From Phycisphaera mikurensis NBRC 102666 (GTDB lineage Bacteria > Planctomycetota > Phycisphaerae > Phycisphaerales > SM1A02): DNA of 32,585 bases. The position numbers and the translations under genes are program-made. The first letter of the stretch is position 1; each line of letters opens with the position of its first letter. The notes under the pieces were generated by a model. That model worked only from the letters and a program-made list of their open reading frames with translations, was not told where the DNA came from and did not search any database. This document shows, piece after piece, positions 16,992 to 25,663 of this stretch. The stretch is taken from assembly GCA_945870475.1 (NCBI GenBank), contig CAMBSR010000002.1:1-32585 (forward strand), read 5' to 3'.

Positions 16992-19199
16992 TCAGCGGTC
17001 GATGCCCGCCAGGTCGAGGAAGAACGCCTGCTCCAGCGCAGCCTGCTGGAGCCGCTCGAAACGACCGCTCTTGCCGCCGTGCCCGGCCTCCATGTTGACG
17101 TGGAGCAGGAACGGGTTGCCGTCGGTGCGCAGCCGGCGCAGGCGGGCCACGTACTTGGTGGGCTCGTAGTACTGCACCTGCGAATCCCACAGCCCGGTGG
17201 TCACCAGCATGGCGGGGTACGCCTTCGCAGCCAGGTTGTCGTAGGGCGAGTACGAGAGGATGTAGTCGTACGCCGCCTTCGACTCCTTCGGATTGCCCCA
17301 CTGCGTCCACTCGTTGGTGGTGAGCGGGATGGTCTCGTCGAGCATGGTGGTCATGGCGTCCACGAACGGCACGTGGAGCGCCGTGCCCTTGTAACGGTCG
17401 CCGGCCTGGTTCGCCACCGCGCCCATCAGCAGGCCGCCCGCCGAGCCACCCGTGGCGAAGACGCGGTCGCCGCAGAAGCCGTCCTTGCGCAGGAAATCCG
17501 TGGCATCCACGAAGTCGTTGAACGTGTTCCGCTTGTGCATCAGGCGGCCGTCCTCGTACCAGTCCTGGCCCATGTCGGCACCGCCGCGCACGTGCGCCGC
17601 GGCGATCAGGAAGCCGCGGTCCATGAGGTTGATGGCGCCCATGTCGAACTCGGCGTCGGTGGGGATGCCGTACGCGCCGTAGCCCTCGATGCGCACCGGC
17701 GAGCGGTCGAACTTCTTCCACGCCGACTTGCGCCAGGAGAGCGACACCGGGATCCGCTTGCCGTCGCGGCTCGGCGCCCACACGCGCGCCGTGGCGTAGA
17801 GCGCGCGGTCGTAGCCGATCACCGGCTGCACCTTCCGCACGGTGCGCTTGCCGGTGGCCATGTCCACGTCCATGGTGGTGCGCGGCGTGATCATCGAGGT
17901 GTAGCCGATGCGCACCGAGCCGTTGGCGGCATCGAGGTTCTCGCCGAGGCCCATGGAGAACGCGGTCTCGTCGGCCGGCACCACGAAGCCGTCGCCGCCC
18001 GACCACGGCATGATGCGGATGCGCGCGTTCGCCTCCACGCGCTCAAGCACGGCGATGCCGCCATCGAAGGCAAGCGCCTGGTCCACGGCCGCGTCGGTGC
18101 GGTGCGGGAGGATGGGCAGCCACGCGGCACGGTCCTCGGGGTTCTGCTCGGGCGCGACGGCCAGCCGGAAGTTCCGGGCGCCGTCGTTGGTGCGCACCAG
18201 CCAGCGGCCGGCGCAGTGGTCCGCGTAGTTGCGCACGTTGGGGCGGCGCGCCAGCACCACGGTCGCCGGTGCGTCGGCCTGCTCGAGCGGCACGGCGCGG
18301 AGCTCGTTGGTGTCGTAGCCCTCCATCTCTATCAGCAGGTACTTATGGCTGCGGCTTGCGCCGATGGTGGTGAAGAGCGTCTTGTCGGGCTCGTCGTGGA
18401 CCAGCACGTCCTGCGCGACCGGCGTGCCCATCACGTGCCGGTACACCGGGCCGCTCTGGAGGAGGACCGGATCCTGCTTGATGTAGAAGACCGTCCGACC
18501 GTCCGCGGACCACTCCACGCTCTCCAGCACGCCCTCGATGCGGTCGGGGAGGACGGTGCCCGTGCGCAGGTCCTTGAAGCGCAGCGAATGGATGCGGCGG
18601 CCCGTCACGTCCTGGCTCCAGGCGAGCATGTGGCCGTCCGGGCTCACCGCGGTGTCTCCGATGCGCATGTAGTCCTCGCCCGTTGCGAGGGCAGGCACGT
18701 CGAGGATCACCTCCGGCGCGGCGGTCTCGTCCTGCGCCGCCGCCGTCCCGCGCTGGCGCAGGTAGGTCGGGTACTCCGCGCCCTGGTCGAAGCGCTGCCA
18801 GTACCAGTAGCCGCGGTCGTAGGCCGGGACGGTGGAATCGTCCTCCTTGATGCGCGCGCGCATCTCCTTCACGAGCGTCTCCTCGAGGGGGCGCAGCCGC
18901 GCCATCATGGCGTCGGTGTAGGCCACTTCGGCCCGCAGGTAGTCCATGACGTCGTCGCGCTTGTTGCTCGCGTCGTCGTCGCGAACCCAGTAGTACTCGT
19001 CGGTGCGGTCGCCGAAGGGGCTCTTGACCAGGTACGGCTCCTGCTTCGCCACGGGCGGCGTGGGCACGCCGTTGGCGGTGCTCACGGCCGCTGCCGGCGC
19101 GGCGCGCTCAGGCCCGGAACCACAGCCCGCGAGCGCAGTCGCCAGCATCAGGAGTGCAGAACCGGAGCGGACGCGGGCGAAGGCGTTGGTGCGCATCAT
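16992..19199 (-). CDS. S9 prolyl oligopeptidase / oligopeptidase B-like peptidase, predicted lipoprotein
   Basis: Lipobox LATALAGC near N-terminus; catalytic GGSAGGLL (Ser), GLWDSQV (Asp), AGHGGKSGR (His). Start may be the second ATG (19196). Confidence 0.92.
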   Translation of the reverse strand: MMRTNAFARVRSGSALLMLATALAGCGSGPERAAPAAAVSTANGVPTPPVAKQEPYLVKSPFGDRTDEYYWVRDDDASNKRDDVMDYLRAEVAYTDAMMARLRPLEETLVKEMRARIKEDDSTVPAYDRGYWYWQRFDQGAEYPTYLRQRGTAAAQDETAAPEVILDVPALATGEDYMRIGDTAVSPDGHMLAWSQDVTGRRIHSLRFKDLRTGTVLPDRIEGVLESVEWSADGRTVFYIKQDPVLLQSGPVYRHVMGTPVAQDVLVHDEPDKTLFTTIGASRSHKYLLIEMEGYDTNELRAVPLEQADAPATVVLARRPNVRNYADHCAGRWLVRTNDGARNFRLAVAPEQNPEDRAAWLPILPHRTDAAVDQALAFDGGIAVLERVEANARIRIMPWSGGDGFVVPADETAFSMGLGENLDAANGSVRIGYTSMITPRTTMDVDMATGKRTVRKVQPVIGYDRALYATARVWAPSRDGKRIPVSLSWRKSAWKKFDRSPVRIEGYGAYGIPTDAEFDMGAINLMDRGFLIAAAHVRGGADMGQDWYEDGRLMHKRNTFNDFVDATDFLRKDGFCGDRVFATGGSAGGLLMGAVANQAGDRYKGTALHVPFVDAMTTMLDETIPLTTNEWTQWGNPKESKAAYDYILSYSPYDNLAAKAYPAMLVTTGLWDSQVQYYEPTKYVARLRRLRTDGNPFLLHVNMEAGHGGKSGRFERLQQAALEQAFFLDLAGIDR

Positions 19200-19202
19200 C
19201 GA

Positions 19203-19208
19203 ACGATA
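19203..19208 (-). promoter_or_regulatory. -10-like TATCGT, 6 nt before second ATG of S9 peptidase
   Basis: Reverse strand cgcTATCGTtcgatgATG. Confidence 0.4.
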
Positions 19209-19237
19209 GCGGGCCGCCCGGGAAGGGACGGCCCGCT
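19208..19237 (-). terminator. Possible stem-loop terminator downstream of isc cluster
   Basis: AGCGGGCCG ... CGGCCCGCT 9-bp inverted repeat in the iscA-to-peptidase gap; no clear T-tract, so weak. Confidence 0.35.
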
Positions 19238-19281
19238 GGGGGTTCTGTGGATGGACGGACCTCTGCCCGCCGGCACCGCGG

Positions 19282-19704
19282 TCAGGCGCTGAAGCTCGAG
19301 CCGCAGCCGCAGGTGGTGGAGGCGTTCGGGTTGCTGAAGACGAACCCGCGGCCCATGATCTCGTCCTTGAAGTCGATGGTGGTGCCGTTGAGGTACAGGT
19401 AGCTCTTGGGGTCGCAGACCACGCGCACCGTGAAGGTGCCCGGCTCGGCGACGGCCGTGGCGGTGCCGCCGGTGGCGCCCTCGACGCGGGTCAGGCCCTT
19501 GCCGTCGGCCGACGGACGGTAGCTGAACTCCCAGAGCTCATCGGTGTCCTTCTGGACCTCGGTGAGGTCGAGGATGTAGCTGAAGCCGCTGCATCCGCCG
19601 CCCTTCACGCCGACGCGGAGGCGGATCTTGTCCCCGTCCAGGCCCTGCTGGTTGACGATGTTGTTGATCTCGCGCGCGGCGGTGTCGGTGATGATGACTG
19701 GCAT
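19282..19704 (-). CDS. iscA: HesB/IscA-family iron-sulfur assembly protein with internal insertion
   Basis: VKGGGCSGFSY, VVCDPKSYLYLNGTTIDF, FSNPNASTTCGCGSSF (three conserved Cys). Confidence 0.92.
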   Translation of the reverse strand: MPVIITDTAAREINNIVNQQGLDGDKIRLRVGVKGGGCSGFSYILDLTEVQKDTDELWEFSYRPSADGKGLTRVEGATGGTATAVAEPGTFTVRVVCDPKSYLYLNGTTIDFKDEIMGRGFVFSNPNASTTCGCGSSFSA

Positions 19705-19738
19705 GGTGGTGTGCTTTCCGTAGGTGCGCTGTGACCGT

Positions 19739-20164
19739 TCAGTGCGCGGCGGCGGTCGTCTCGGCGACCACACCGTTCTTCTTGCGGTAATCGGCAATGG
19801 CCGCGCGGATCGAGTCCTCGGCCAGCACGCTGCAGTGGATCTTGACCGGCGGGAGGCTGAGCTCCTCGACGATCTGCGTGTTCTTGATGGTCAGGGCCTC
19901 GTCCACGGACTTGCCCTTGAGCCACTCGGTGGCCAGGCTGCTGGAGGCGATGGCGCTGCCGCAGCCGAAGCACTTGAACTTGGCGTCCTCGATGAGGCCC
20001 TGCTCGTTCACCTTGATCTGGAGCTGCATCACGTCGCCGCACTCGGGTGCGCCGACGATGCCGACGCCCACATCGGTGCGCTTGGCGACGTCCGCGCTGG
20101 TGCCGAAGCTGCCGACGTTGCGCGGGTGCTGGAAGTGATCGACGACCTTGTCCGAATATGCCAT
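19739..20164 (-). CDS. iscU: Iron-sulfur cluster scaffold IscU
   Basis: MAYSDKVVDHFQHPRNVGSF, GAPECGDVMQLQIKV, FKCFGCGSAIASSS, LPPVKIHCSVLAEDSIRAAI. Confidence 0.97.
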   Translation of the reverse strand: MAYSDKVVDHFQHPRNVGSFGTSADVAKRTDVGVGIVGAPECGDVMQLQIKVNEQGLIEDAKFKCFGCGSAIASSSLATEWLKGKSVDEALTIKNTQIVEELSLPPVKIHCSVLAEDSIRAAIADYRKKNGVVAETTAAAH

Positions 20165-20239
20165 GGGTTCGTGTCCTGTTGGAGCGGCGGGGCCGCGGTG
20201 GTGCGGTGTTTCTGTCAGCGTGTCAACGCGCGGCGCGGC

Positions 20240-21478
20240 TCAGTGGGCCTGCCAGACGATCTTCGAGATGTCGATGCCTTCCTTGTGCAGGTCGAAGAGC
20301 GGGCTCATGGTGCGCAGGTGCTCCACGGCCTTCACGATCTGCTCGATGGCGAAGTCGACTTCCTCCTCGGTGGTCCAGCGGCCGAGCGAGAGGCGCAGCG
20401 AGCTGTGCGCCAGCTCGTCGCCGACGCCGAGGGCCTTGAGGACGTAGCTCGGCTCGAGGCTCGCGCTGGTGCACGCGCTGCCGGAACTGCAGGCGATGTC
20501 CTTGACGCCCATCATCAGGCTCTCGCCCTCGACGAAGCCGAAGGAGATGTTGCAGATGTGCGGCAGGCGCTTGTCGGCGTGGCCGTTGACCTGGGTGACC
20601 TCGATGCGCTTGCTGAGCTCGGTCTCGAGCTTGCGGCGCAGCTTGACCAGGCGCTCGCATTCCTGCTCCATGTGCTCCTTGCAGAGCTCGCAGGCCTTGC
20701 CGAAGCCGACGATGCCCGTGACGTTCAGCGTGCCGGAGCGCATGCCGCGCTCATGGCCGCCGCCGTCGATCAGGGCCTCGAGGCGCACGCGCGGCTTGCG
20801 GCGGCGCACGAAGAGCGCGCCCACGCCCTTGGGGCCGTACATCTTGTGGGCGCTCCAGCTCATGAGGTCGATGCAGTCGCGCTCGACGTCGGTGGGCATC
20901 TTGCCGACCCACTGCGTGGCGTCGGTGTGGAGGATGATCTCCTTCTCGTGGCAGAGCTTGCCGATCTGCGGGAGCTCGTTGATGGTGCCGATCTCGTTGT
21001 TGGCCCACATCAGGGTCACCAGGATCGTGTCCGGGCGGATGGCGCCGGCCACCATATCGGCGGTGATGATGCCGTCCTCGCCGGGCTCCAGGAAGGTCAC
21101 GTCGAAGCCCTCGCGCTGCAGGCGCTTGCAGGGGTCGAGGACCGCCTTGTGCTCGTGGGTGGCCGTGATGATGTGGCCGCGACCGGTCTGGCCGACGGGG
21201 GCCTTCGCGTACATCTCGGCGGCGCCCTTGATGGCCAGGTTGTTGCTCTCGGTGGAGCCCGAGGTGAAGATGATTTCCTTCGGGTTCGCGCCGATCAGGG
21301 CGGCAGCCTGCTCACGGGCCAGTTCGACGGCGTCCTCGCCCTCCCAGCCGAACTTGTGGTTGCGGCTGGCGGAGTTGCCGAACTTCTCGCTGAAGTAGGG
21401 AAGCATGGCCTCCACGACGCGGGGGTCGCAGCGGGTGGTAGCGGCATTGTCGAGGAAGATGGGGAGCTTGGGTGCCAT
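20240..21478 (-). CDS. iscS: Cysteine desulfurase IscS/NifS
   Basis: IFLDNAATTRCDPRVVEAMLPYF; ITATHEHKAVLDPC; DLMSWSAHKMYGPKGVGALFVRR; SSGSACTSASLEPSYVLKALG. Confidence 0.97.
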   Translation of the reverse strand: MAPKLPIFLDNAATTRCDPRVVEAMLPYFSEKFGNSASRNHKFGWEGEDAVELAREQAAALIGANPKEIIFTSGSTESNNLAIKGAAEMYAKAPVGQTGRGHIITATHEHKAVLDPCKRLQREGFDVTFLEPGEDGIITADMVAGAIRPDTILVTLMWANNEIGTINELPQIGKLCHEKEIILHTDATQWVGKMPTDVERDCIDLMSWSAHKMYGPKGVGALFVRRRKPRVRLEALIDGGGHERGMRSGTLNVTGIVGFGKACELCKEHMEQECERLVKLRRKLETELSKRIEVTQVNGHADKRLPHICNISFGFVEGESLMMGVKDIACSSGSACTSASLEPSYVLKALGVGDELAHSSLRLSLGRWTTEEEVDFAIEQIVKAVEHLRTMSPLFDLHKEGIDISKIVWQAH

Positions 21479-21661
21479 GGTGTCTTGGGCGGCCTTCCCA
21501 GTGTCCGGCGCCTTCGCGGGCGGCCGGCGTTGAGATTCAGTCGCACCGCACAGTGTAGGGCTGCCCGGCAGGGATGAGAAGGCTTTCATCGCGCGTTCTC
21601 CGCGAATTCTCGGACAGAACCCCCGCGCAGGACGCCCCGCGACCGCTATTGTGCGCCGCCC

Positions 21662-22504
21662 GTGCAGTTGATCCACGATCCAGCCTCGCTTGCCCCGTTC
21701 GCGGGATGCGCCCTGGTCCCCACGATGGGCGCGCTCCACGAGGGCCACGGCTCCCTCATCCGCCAGGTCCGCGGCCGCGGGATGCCCGTCGTCGCCACGG
21801 TCTTCGTCAACCCGACGCAGTTCGGCCCGCGCGAGGACTTCGCCAAGTACCCGCGCACGCTCGAGCATGACGTGGCGCTCGCCGAGCGCTGCGGCGCGGA
21901 CGTGGTGTTCGCACCCGCGGCGGAGACCGTCTACACCGATGGGCTCGAGGCTGCGCAACAGCACGCGGCGTCATGGCCGCTGCCCGCCGTCGCGCGGGAG
22001 CCAGGGCTCGAGGACGCGTGCCGCCCTGGCCACTTCAACGGCGTGTGCCAGGTGGTGGCGCGGCTCTTCGACCTCACGCGCCCTGCCCTCGCCGTCTTCG
22101 GCGAGAAGGACTTCCAGCAGCTGCGCGTCCTCACGCAGATGGTCACCGAATCCGGCGGCCGCTGGGGCGCACTGCGCGTCGAGCCCGGCGCCACGGTGCG
22201 CGAGCCCGATGGCCTGGCCCTGAGCAGCCGCAACCGCTACCTGCGCCCGGAACAGCGTGACCAGGCGCTGGGCCTGGTGCGCGCACTGCAGATGGCAGCC
22301 AGCGCGCAGCACCCACAGACCGCCGAACGCCTCATGCAGGAGACGCTCGCCGACCACGGCCTGGCCGTCGACTACGCCGTGGTCCGCGATGCCACCACGC
22401 TGCTTCCCGTGACCGGCTTCGAGCGCCCCACGCGTGCCCTCATCGCCGCGCGGCTCGACACCGTGCGCCTCATCGACAACATGGCCATGCCCGTCTGTCG
22501 GTGA
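21662..22504 (+). CDS. panC: Pantothenate synthetase
   Basis: LVPTMGALHEGHGSLIRQVR; VVATVFVNPTQFGPREDFAKYPRTLEHD; HFNGVCQVVARLFDLTRPALAVFGEKDFQQL; GLALSSRNRYL. GTG start. Confidence 0.96.
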   Translation: MQLIHDPASLAPFAGCALVPTMGALHEGHGSLIRQVRGRGMPVVATVFVNPTQFGPREDFAKYPRTLEHDVALAERCGADVVFAPAAETVYTDGLEAAQQHAASWPLPAVAREPGLEDACRPGHFNGVCQVVARLFDLTRPALAVFGEKDFQQLRVLTQMVTESGGRWGALRVEPGATVREPDGLALSSRNRYLRPEQRDQALGLVRALQMAASAQHPQTAERLMQETLADHGLAVDYAVVRDATTLLPVTGFERPTRALIAARLDTVRLIDNMAMPVCR

Positions 22505-22557
22505 GCGGCGCTCGCGGCCTTTCCGCGGCATTCTTGGAGCAATGAGGCCCATCCCGG

Positions 22558-22563
22558 TAGCAT
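22558..22563 (+). promoter_or_regulatory. -10-like TAGCAT, 7 nt before TlpA gene ATG
   Basis: TTGGAG (22534-22539) - 18 nt - TAGCAT - tcggggc - ATG. Confidence 0.5.
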
Positions 22564-22570
22564 TCGGGGC

Positions 22571-23827
22571 ATGATCCAGGCCCCCCTCGTCGCCCGGTTG
22601 TGCATCGCCGCATCGGCATCGTTCCTCGCGGCCGCCGCGTTCGCCGCGCCGCAGTACGGGGGCTCCAAGGGCGGAGCAACCGCCCCGCCGATGACCGACG
22701 GCGACGGCAAGGGCAAGGTGAAGGACGACAAGGGTAAGGATGACAGGGGTGCCGCTCCCATGTCGGAAGCCAAGTACTACGAGAAGCTCGACAAGGAGGA
22801 CCGCGAGGCCCTCCAGGCGAACGTCGGCTGGGTGATCCCCAAGCCCCCGGCCACGCTCAACTGGTTCGGCGGCGAGGCGATGGCCCGCAGCGATTTCCAG
22901 GGCAAGGTCACGGTGATCCGTTCCGTGGGCGGAAAGTCCAGCCCGCGCGTGGCGCTCGAGAAGGTGAAGAAGGCACTGCCCGAGGGCGTGGTCCTCGTGG
23001 GCCTGCACACCCCGGAGCAGGCCGACCGTGCCGACAACATCTTCGCGAAGGACCCGCCGTGCCTGGTGGCGGTGGACGCCTCCGGCGAATGGTGCGACGC
23101 GCTCGGCGTGTGGAAGCGCCCGGTGAACATCGTCATCGACAAGACCGGCGCGGTCCGCTTCGCGGGCCTCAGCGAGGACGGCCTGAAGGCGAAGCTCCCC
23201 GAGCTCCTGGCGGAGGAAACGGACGAGAGCGTCGAGGCGAAGGAGAAGCCGGCTGCGCCGGGAGCTGCGGCGACCAAGCCTGCGGAGGACGTGAAGTGGC
23301 CGGAGTTCCTCGCACCCGTCGATAGCGCCTCCGACATGCGCGGCAAGACGATCCCCGGCTTCACGGTGGCATCATGGATCACCCCGCGCCCCGATGCGAG
23401 CGGTCGGCTGGTGGCGATCGACTTCTGGGCCACCTGGTGCGGCCCCTGCCGCGCCGCCATCCCGCACGTCAACGAGCTGAACGACAAGTACGGCAAGGAC
23501 ATGCTGTTCGTGGGGATCAGCGACGAGAAGGACAGCGCCTTCACCGCCGGCCTCAAGAAGCAGAAGCTCAAGCCCGCCGACTTCAGGTATTCGCTTGCGC
23601 TCGACCCCGCCGGCACGCTGAAGAACAAGTTCTTCGGCGTGAAGGGCATCCCGCACATGGCCATCTTCTCGCCCGACGGCATCGTCCGCTGGCAGGGACA
23701 CCCGATGAGCCTGCAGGAATCCGACATCGAGAAGATGATCGCCGCCAACCGCGCCAATGCGAAGCCCGTCGCCACCAAGGGCGCACGCGGATGGGCAGCC
23801 TCGGGCGCCGGTCAGAAGTCTCGGTGA
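22571..23827 (+). CDS. TlpA-like protein with two thioredoxin-fold domains (first lacks CXXC, second has WCGPC)
   Basis: VAIDFWATWCGPCRAAIPHVNELNDKYGKDMLFVGISDE in the second domain; first domain FQGKVTVIRSVGGKSSPR... VNIVIDKTGAVRFAGL. Confidence 0.88.
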   Translation: MIQAPLVARLCIAASASFLAAAAFAAPQYGGSKGGATAPPMTDGDGKGKVKDDKGKDDRGAAPMSEAKYYEKLDKEDREALQANVGWVIPKPPATLNWFGGEAMARSDFQGKVTVIRSVGGKSSPRVALEKVKKALPEGVVLVGLHTPEQADRADNIFAKDPPCLVAVDASGEWCDALGVWKRPVNIVIDKTGAVRFAGLSEDGLKAKLPELLAEETDESVEAKEKPAAPGAAATKPAEDVKWPEFLAPVDSASDMRGKTIPGFTVASWITPRPDASGRLVAIDFWATWCGPCRAAIPHVNELNDKYGKDMLFVGISDEKDSAFTAGLKKQKLKPADFRYSLALDPAGTLKNKFFGVKGIPHMAIFSPDGIVRWQGHPMSLQESDIEKMIAANRANAKPVATKGARGWAASGAGQKSR

Positions 23828-24783
23828 ACGATCGCCATCGCCGCGGCATCGAGCGCATCCCGCGACACTCCCGCGGGGACGTGCCGCAGTTCCGTGCGCG
23901 CCGCCGCCACCAGCTCCACCGCGCGTGAGCGCGCAGCAGCGAGCGAGCCGCTCGACGTGAGCTCCGCCAGCAGGGCCGCGCCGTCGCGCGCGCGGATTGC
24001 CTCGATCGTGCGCTCGCGCACCTCGCCGGAGGCCTGTGCCAGGTGGATGATCACCGGGAGCGTGAGCTTCCCCTTCTCGAGGTCGCGGCCGAGGCTCTTG
24101 CCCACCACGTCCTGGCGCCCTTCGAGGTCGAGCAGGTCGTCCTGGATCTGGAACGCCACGCCGATCCCCTCGCCGAAGCGACGCAGCGCGGCCACGGCAT
24201 CGGCCGGCGCACCCGAGAGCTGCGCACCGAGCTCGCAGCACGCACCGATCAGGACGGCGGTCTTGCGGCGCACGATCTCGAAGTACGTGCGCTCATCCAG
24301 CGAGAGGTCCTCGCGGTGGCTGAGCTGCACCAACTCGCCCTCGCAGAGCGTGTTGGTCACTTCCCCGAGGCGCAGGTTGAGCGCCGGGTCGCCGGCGCGG
24401 CTGCACAGGTGGAAGGCGTTCGAGATCAGGTAGTCGCCGAGCATCACCGCCACCTCGTTGCCGCGCAGGTGGTTCACGGTGTGGCCCTTGCGGCGCACCT
24501 CGGCCTCGTCGAGCACGTCATCGTGCACGAGGGTGGCCATGTGGATCATCTCGCAGGTGGCGGCCACGATCACGTGCCGCTCGCCCACCGGGCCGAATGC
24601 CTGGCCGCAGAGGAACACCATGGTGGGCCGCAGCATCTTGCCGCGGTAGCGCTCGACGTGGCGGCACAGCGTGTTGACGGGCGGCAGGTCGCTCGCGAGC
24701 TGGCGCTCGAAGGCCTTGCCCACTTCCGCCAGGAGCGGCGCGAGCTGGGACAGTCCCAGGCCTTCGGAGCCGGTCGAGATCAC
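23812..24783 (-). CDS. Polyprenyl (octaprenyl-like) diphosphate synthase
   Basis: First Asp-rich motif LVHDDVLDEAEVRR, second FQIQDDLLDLEG; GKSLGRDLEKGKLTLPVI. GTG start overlapping the upstream stop (GTGA). Confidence 0.93.
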   Translation of the reverse strand: MISTGSEGLGLSQLAPLLAEVGKAFERQLASDLPPVNTLCRHVERYRGKMLRPTMVFLCGQAFGPVGERHVIVAATCEMIHMATLVHDDVLDEAEVRRKGHTVNHLRGNEVAVMLGDYLISNAFHLCSRAGDPALNLRLGEVTNTLCEGELVQLSHREDLSLDERTYFEIVRRKTAVLIGACCELGAQLSGAPADAVAALRRFGEGIGVAFQIQDDLLDLEGRQDVVGKSLGRDLEKGKLTLPVIIHLAQASGEVRERTIEAIRARDGAALLAELTSSGSLAAARSRAVELVAAARTELRHVPAGVSRDALDAAAMAIVHRDF

Positions 24784-25634
24784 CGCGGCTTCTCCGCCGA
24801 CAGGTAGGCGATCCAGCCCGCGCAGGCCTCGCCGACCGTCTTCTTGCGGTAGATGCCGTTGCCTTCGCCGGTCTTCTTGACGGTGCCTTCCCAGTACACG
24901 GCCGGACGCACGAAGCCCGCGTCCTCCAGCGCTTCCTGGATCTCGGCCAGCGTCCACAGGCGCCAGTCGTAGGTGAAGGCCTTGCGGATCTCGGTGCCAT
25001 CGGGGAAGCGGAAGTGGATGTGGTTCAGGACGTCGCCGTTGACCGGGTTGTACTTCTCGGTGTCCCAGATGTAGGTGAAGCCGTCGAGGTCGCGCTCCTC
25101 CTTGGTGACGGAGAAGCTCTCGTAGCCGCCGTACGAATCCAGCACGAACACGCCGCCCGGCTTGAGGTTGGAGAACGCGGCCTTGAAGTACTTCACCAGC
25201 TCGGCGCGCTTCTTGAAGATGAAGTAGCTGAAGTTGAGCGCCACCAGCACGTCGGCCGGCTCGGTGCGCGTGCTGAGCACGTTGCCCTTCACGTACTTCA
25301 TGCGGCCGCGCTGCTCGGCGGAGAGCTTGTCCCAGTGACGCTTCCTGCCCCACGCCATGGTCTTGGCACAGAGATCGATACCGACGGCGCGGTTGCCCGC
25401 GCGGTGCTTCACCCATTCGCAGCTGGCGAAGCCGGTGCCGCAGAAGTCCTCGCGCACCACCTCCGGCAGGCGGCCGTTGCGCTCGCGGAAGGCGCGCTCG
25501 ATGAAGGCGATCTCCGCGGAAGGTTCCTGCACCGAGCCCTCGTAGAGCTCGTGGCGGTCGCTGGTGCGGGCGGTGCGCCAGCCGGAACGGGCGGGCTTCT
25601 TCTTGGTCTTGCGACGGGTGTTGGCAGTGGGCAT
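24780..25634 (-). CDS. Class I SAM-dependent methyltransferase with basic N-terminal tail
   Basis: VVREDFCGTGFASCEWVKHR...AVGIDLCAKTMAWGRKRH, DVLVALNFSYFIFKKR, LKPGGVFVLDSYGG. Confidence 0.88.
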   Translation of the reverse strand: MPTANTRRKTKKKPARSGWRTARTSDRHELYEGSVQEPSAEIAFIERAFRERNGRLPEVVREDFCGTGFASCEWVKHRAGNRAVGIDLCAKTMAWGRKRHWDKLSAEQRGRMKYVKGNVLSTRTEPADVLVALNFSYFIFKKRAELVKYFKAAFSNLKPGGVFVLDSYGGYESFSVTKEERDLDGFTYIWDTEKYNPVNGDVLNHIHFRFPDGTEIRKAFTYDWRLWTLAEIQEALEDAGFVRPAVYWEGTVKKTGEGNGIYRKKTVGEACAGWIAYLSAEKPR

Positions 25635-25663
25635 TTGAGGGGCGGAATCGTAGCCGCCACGGC

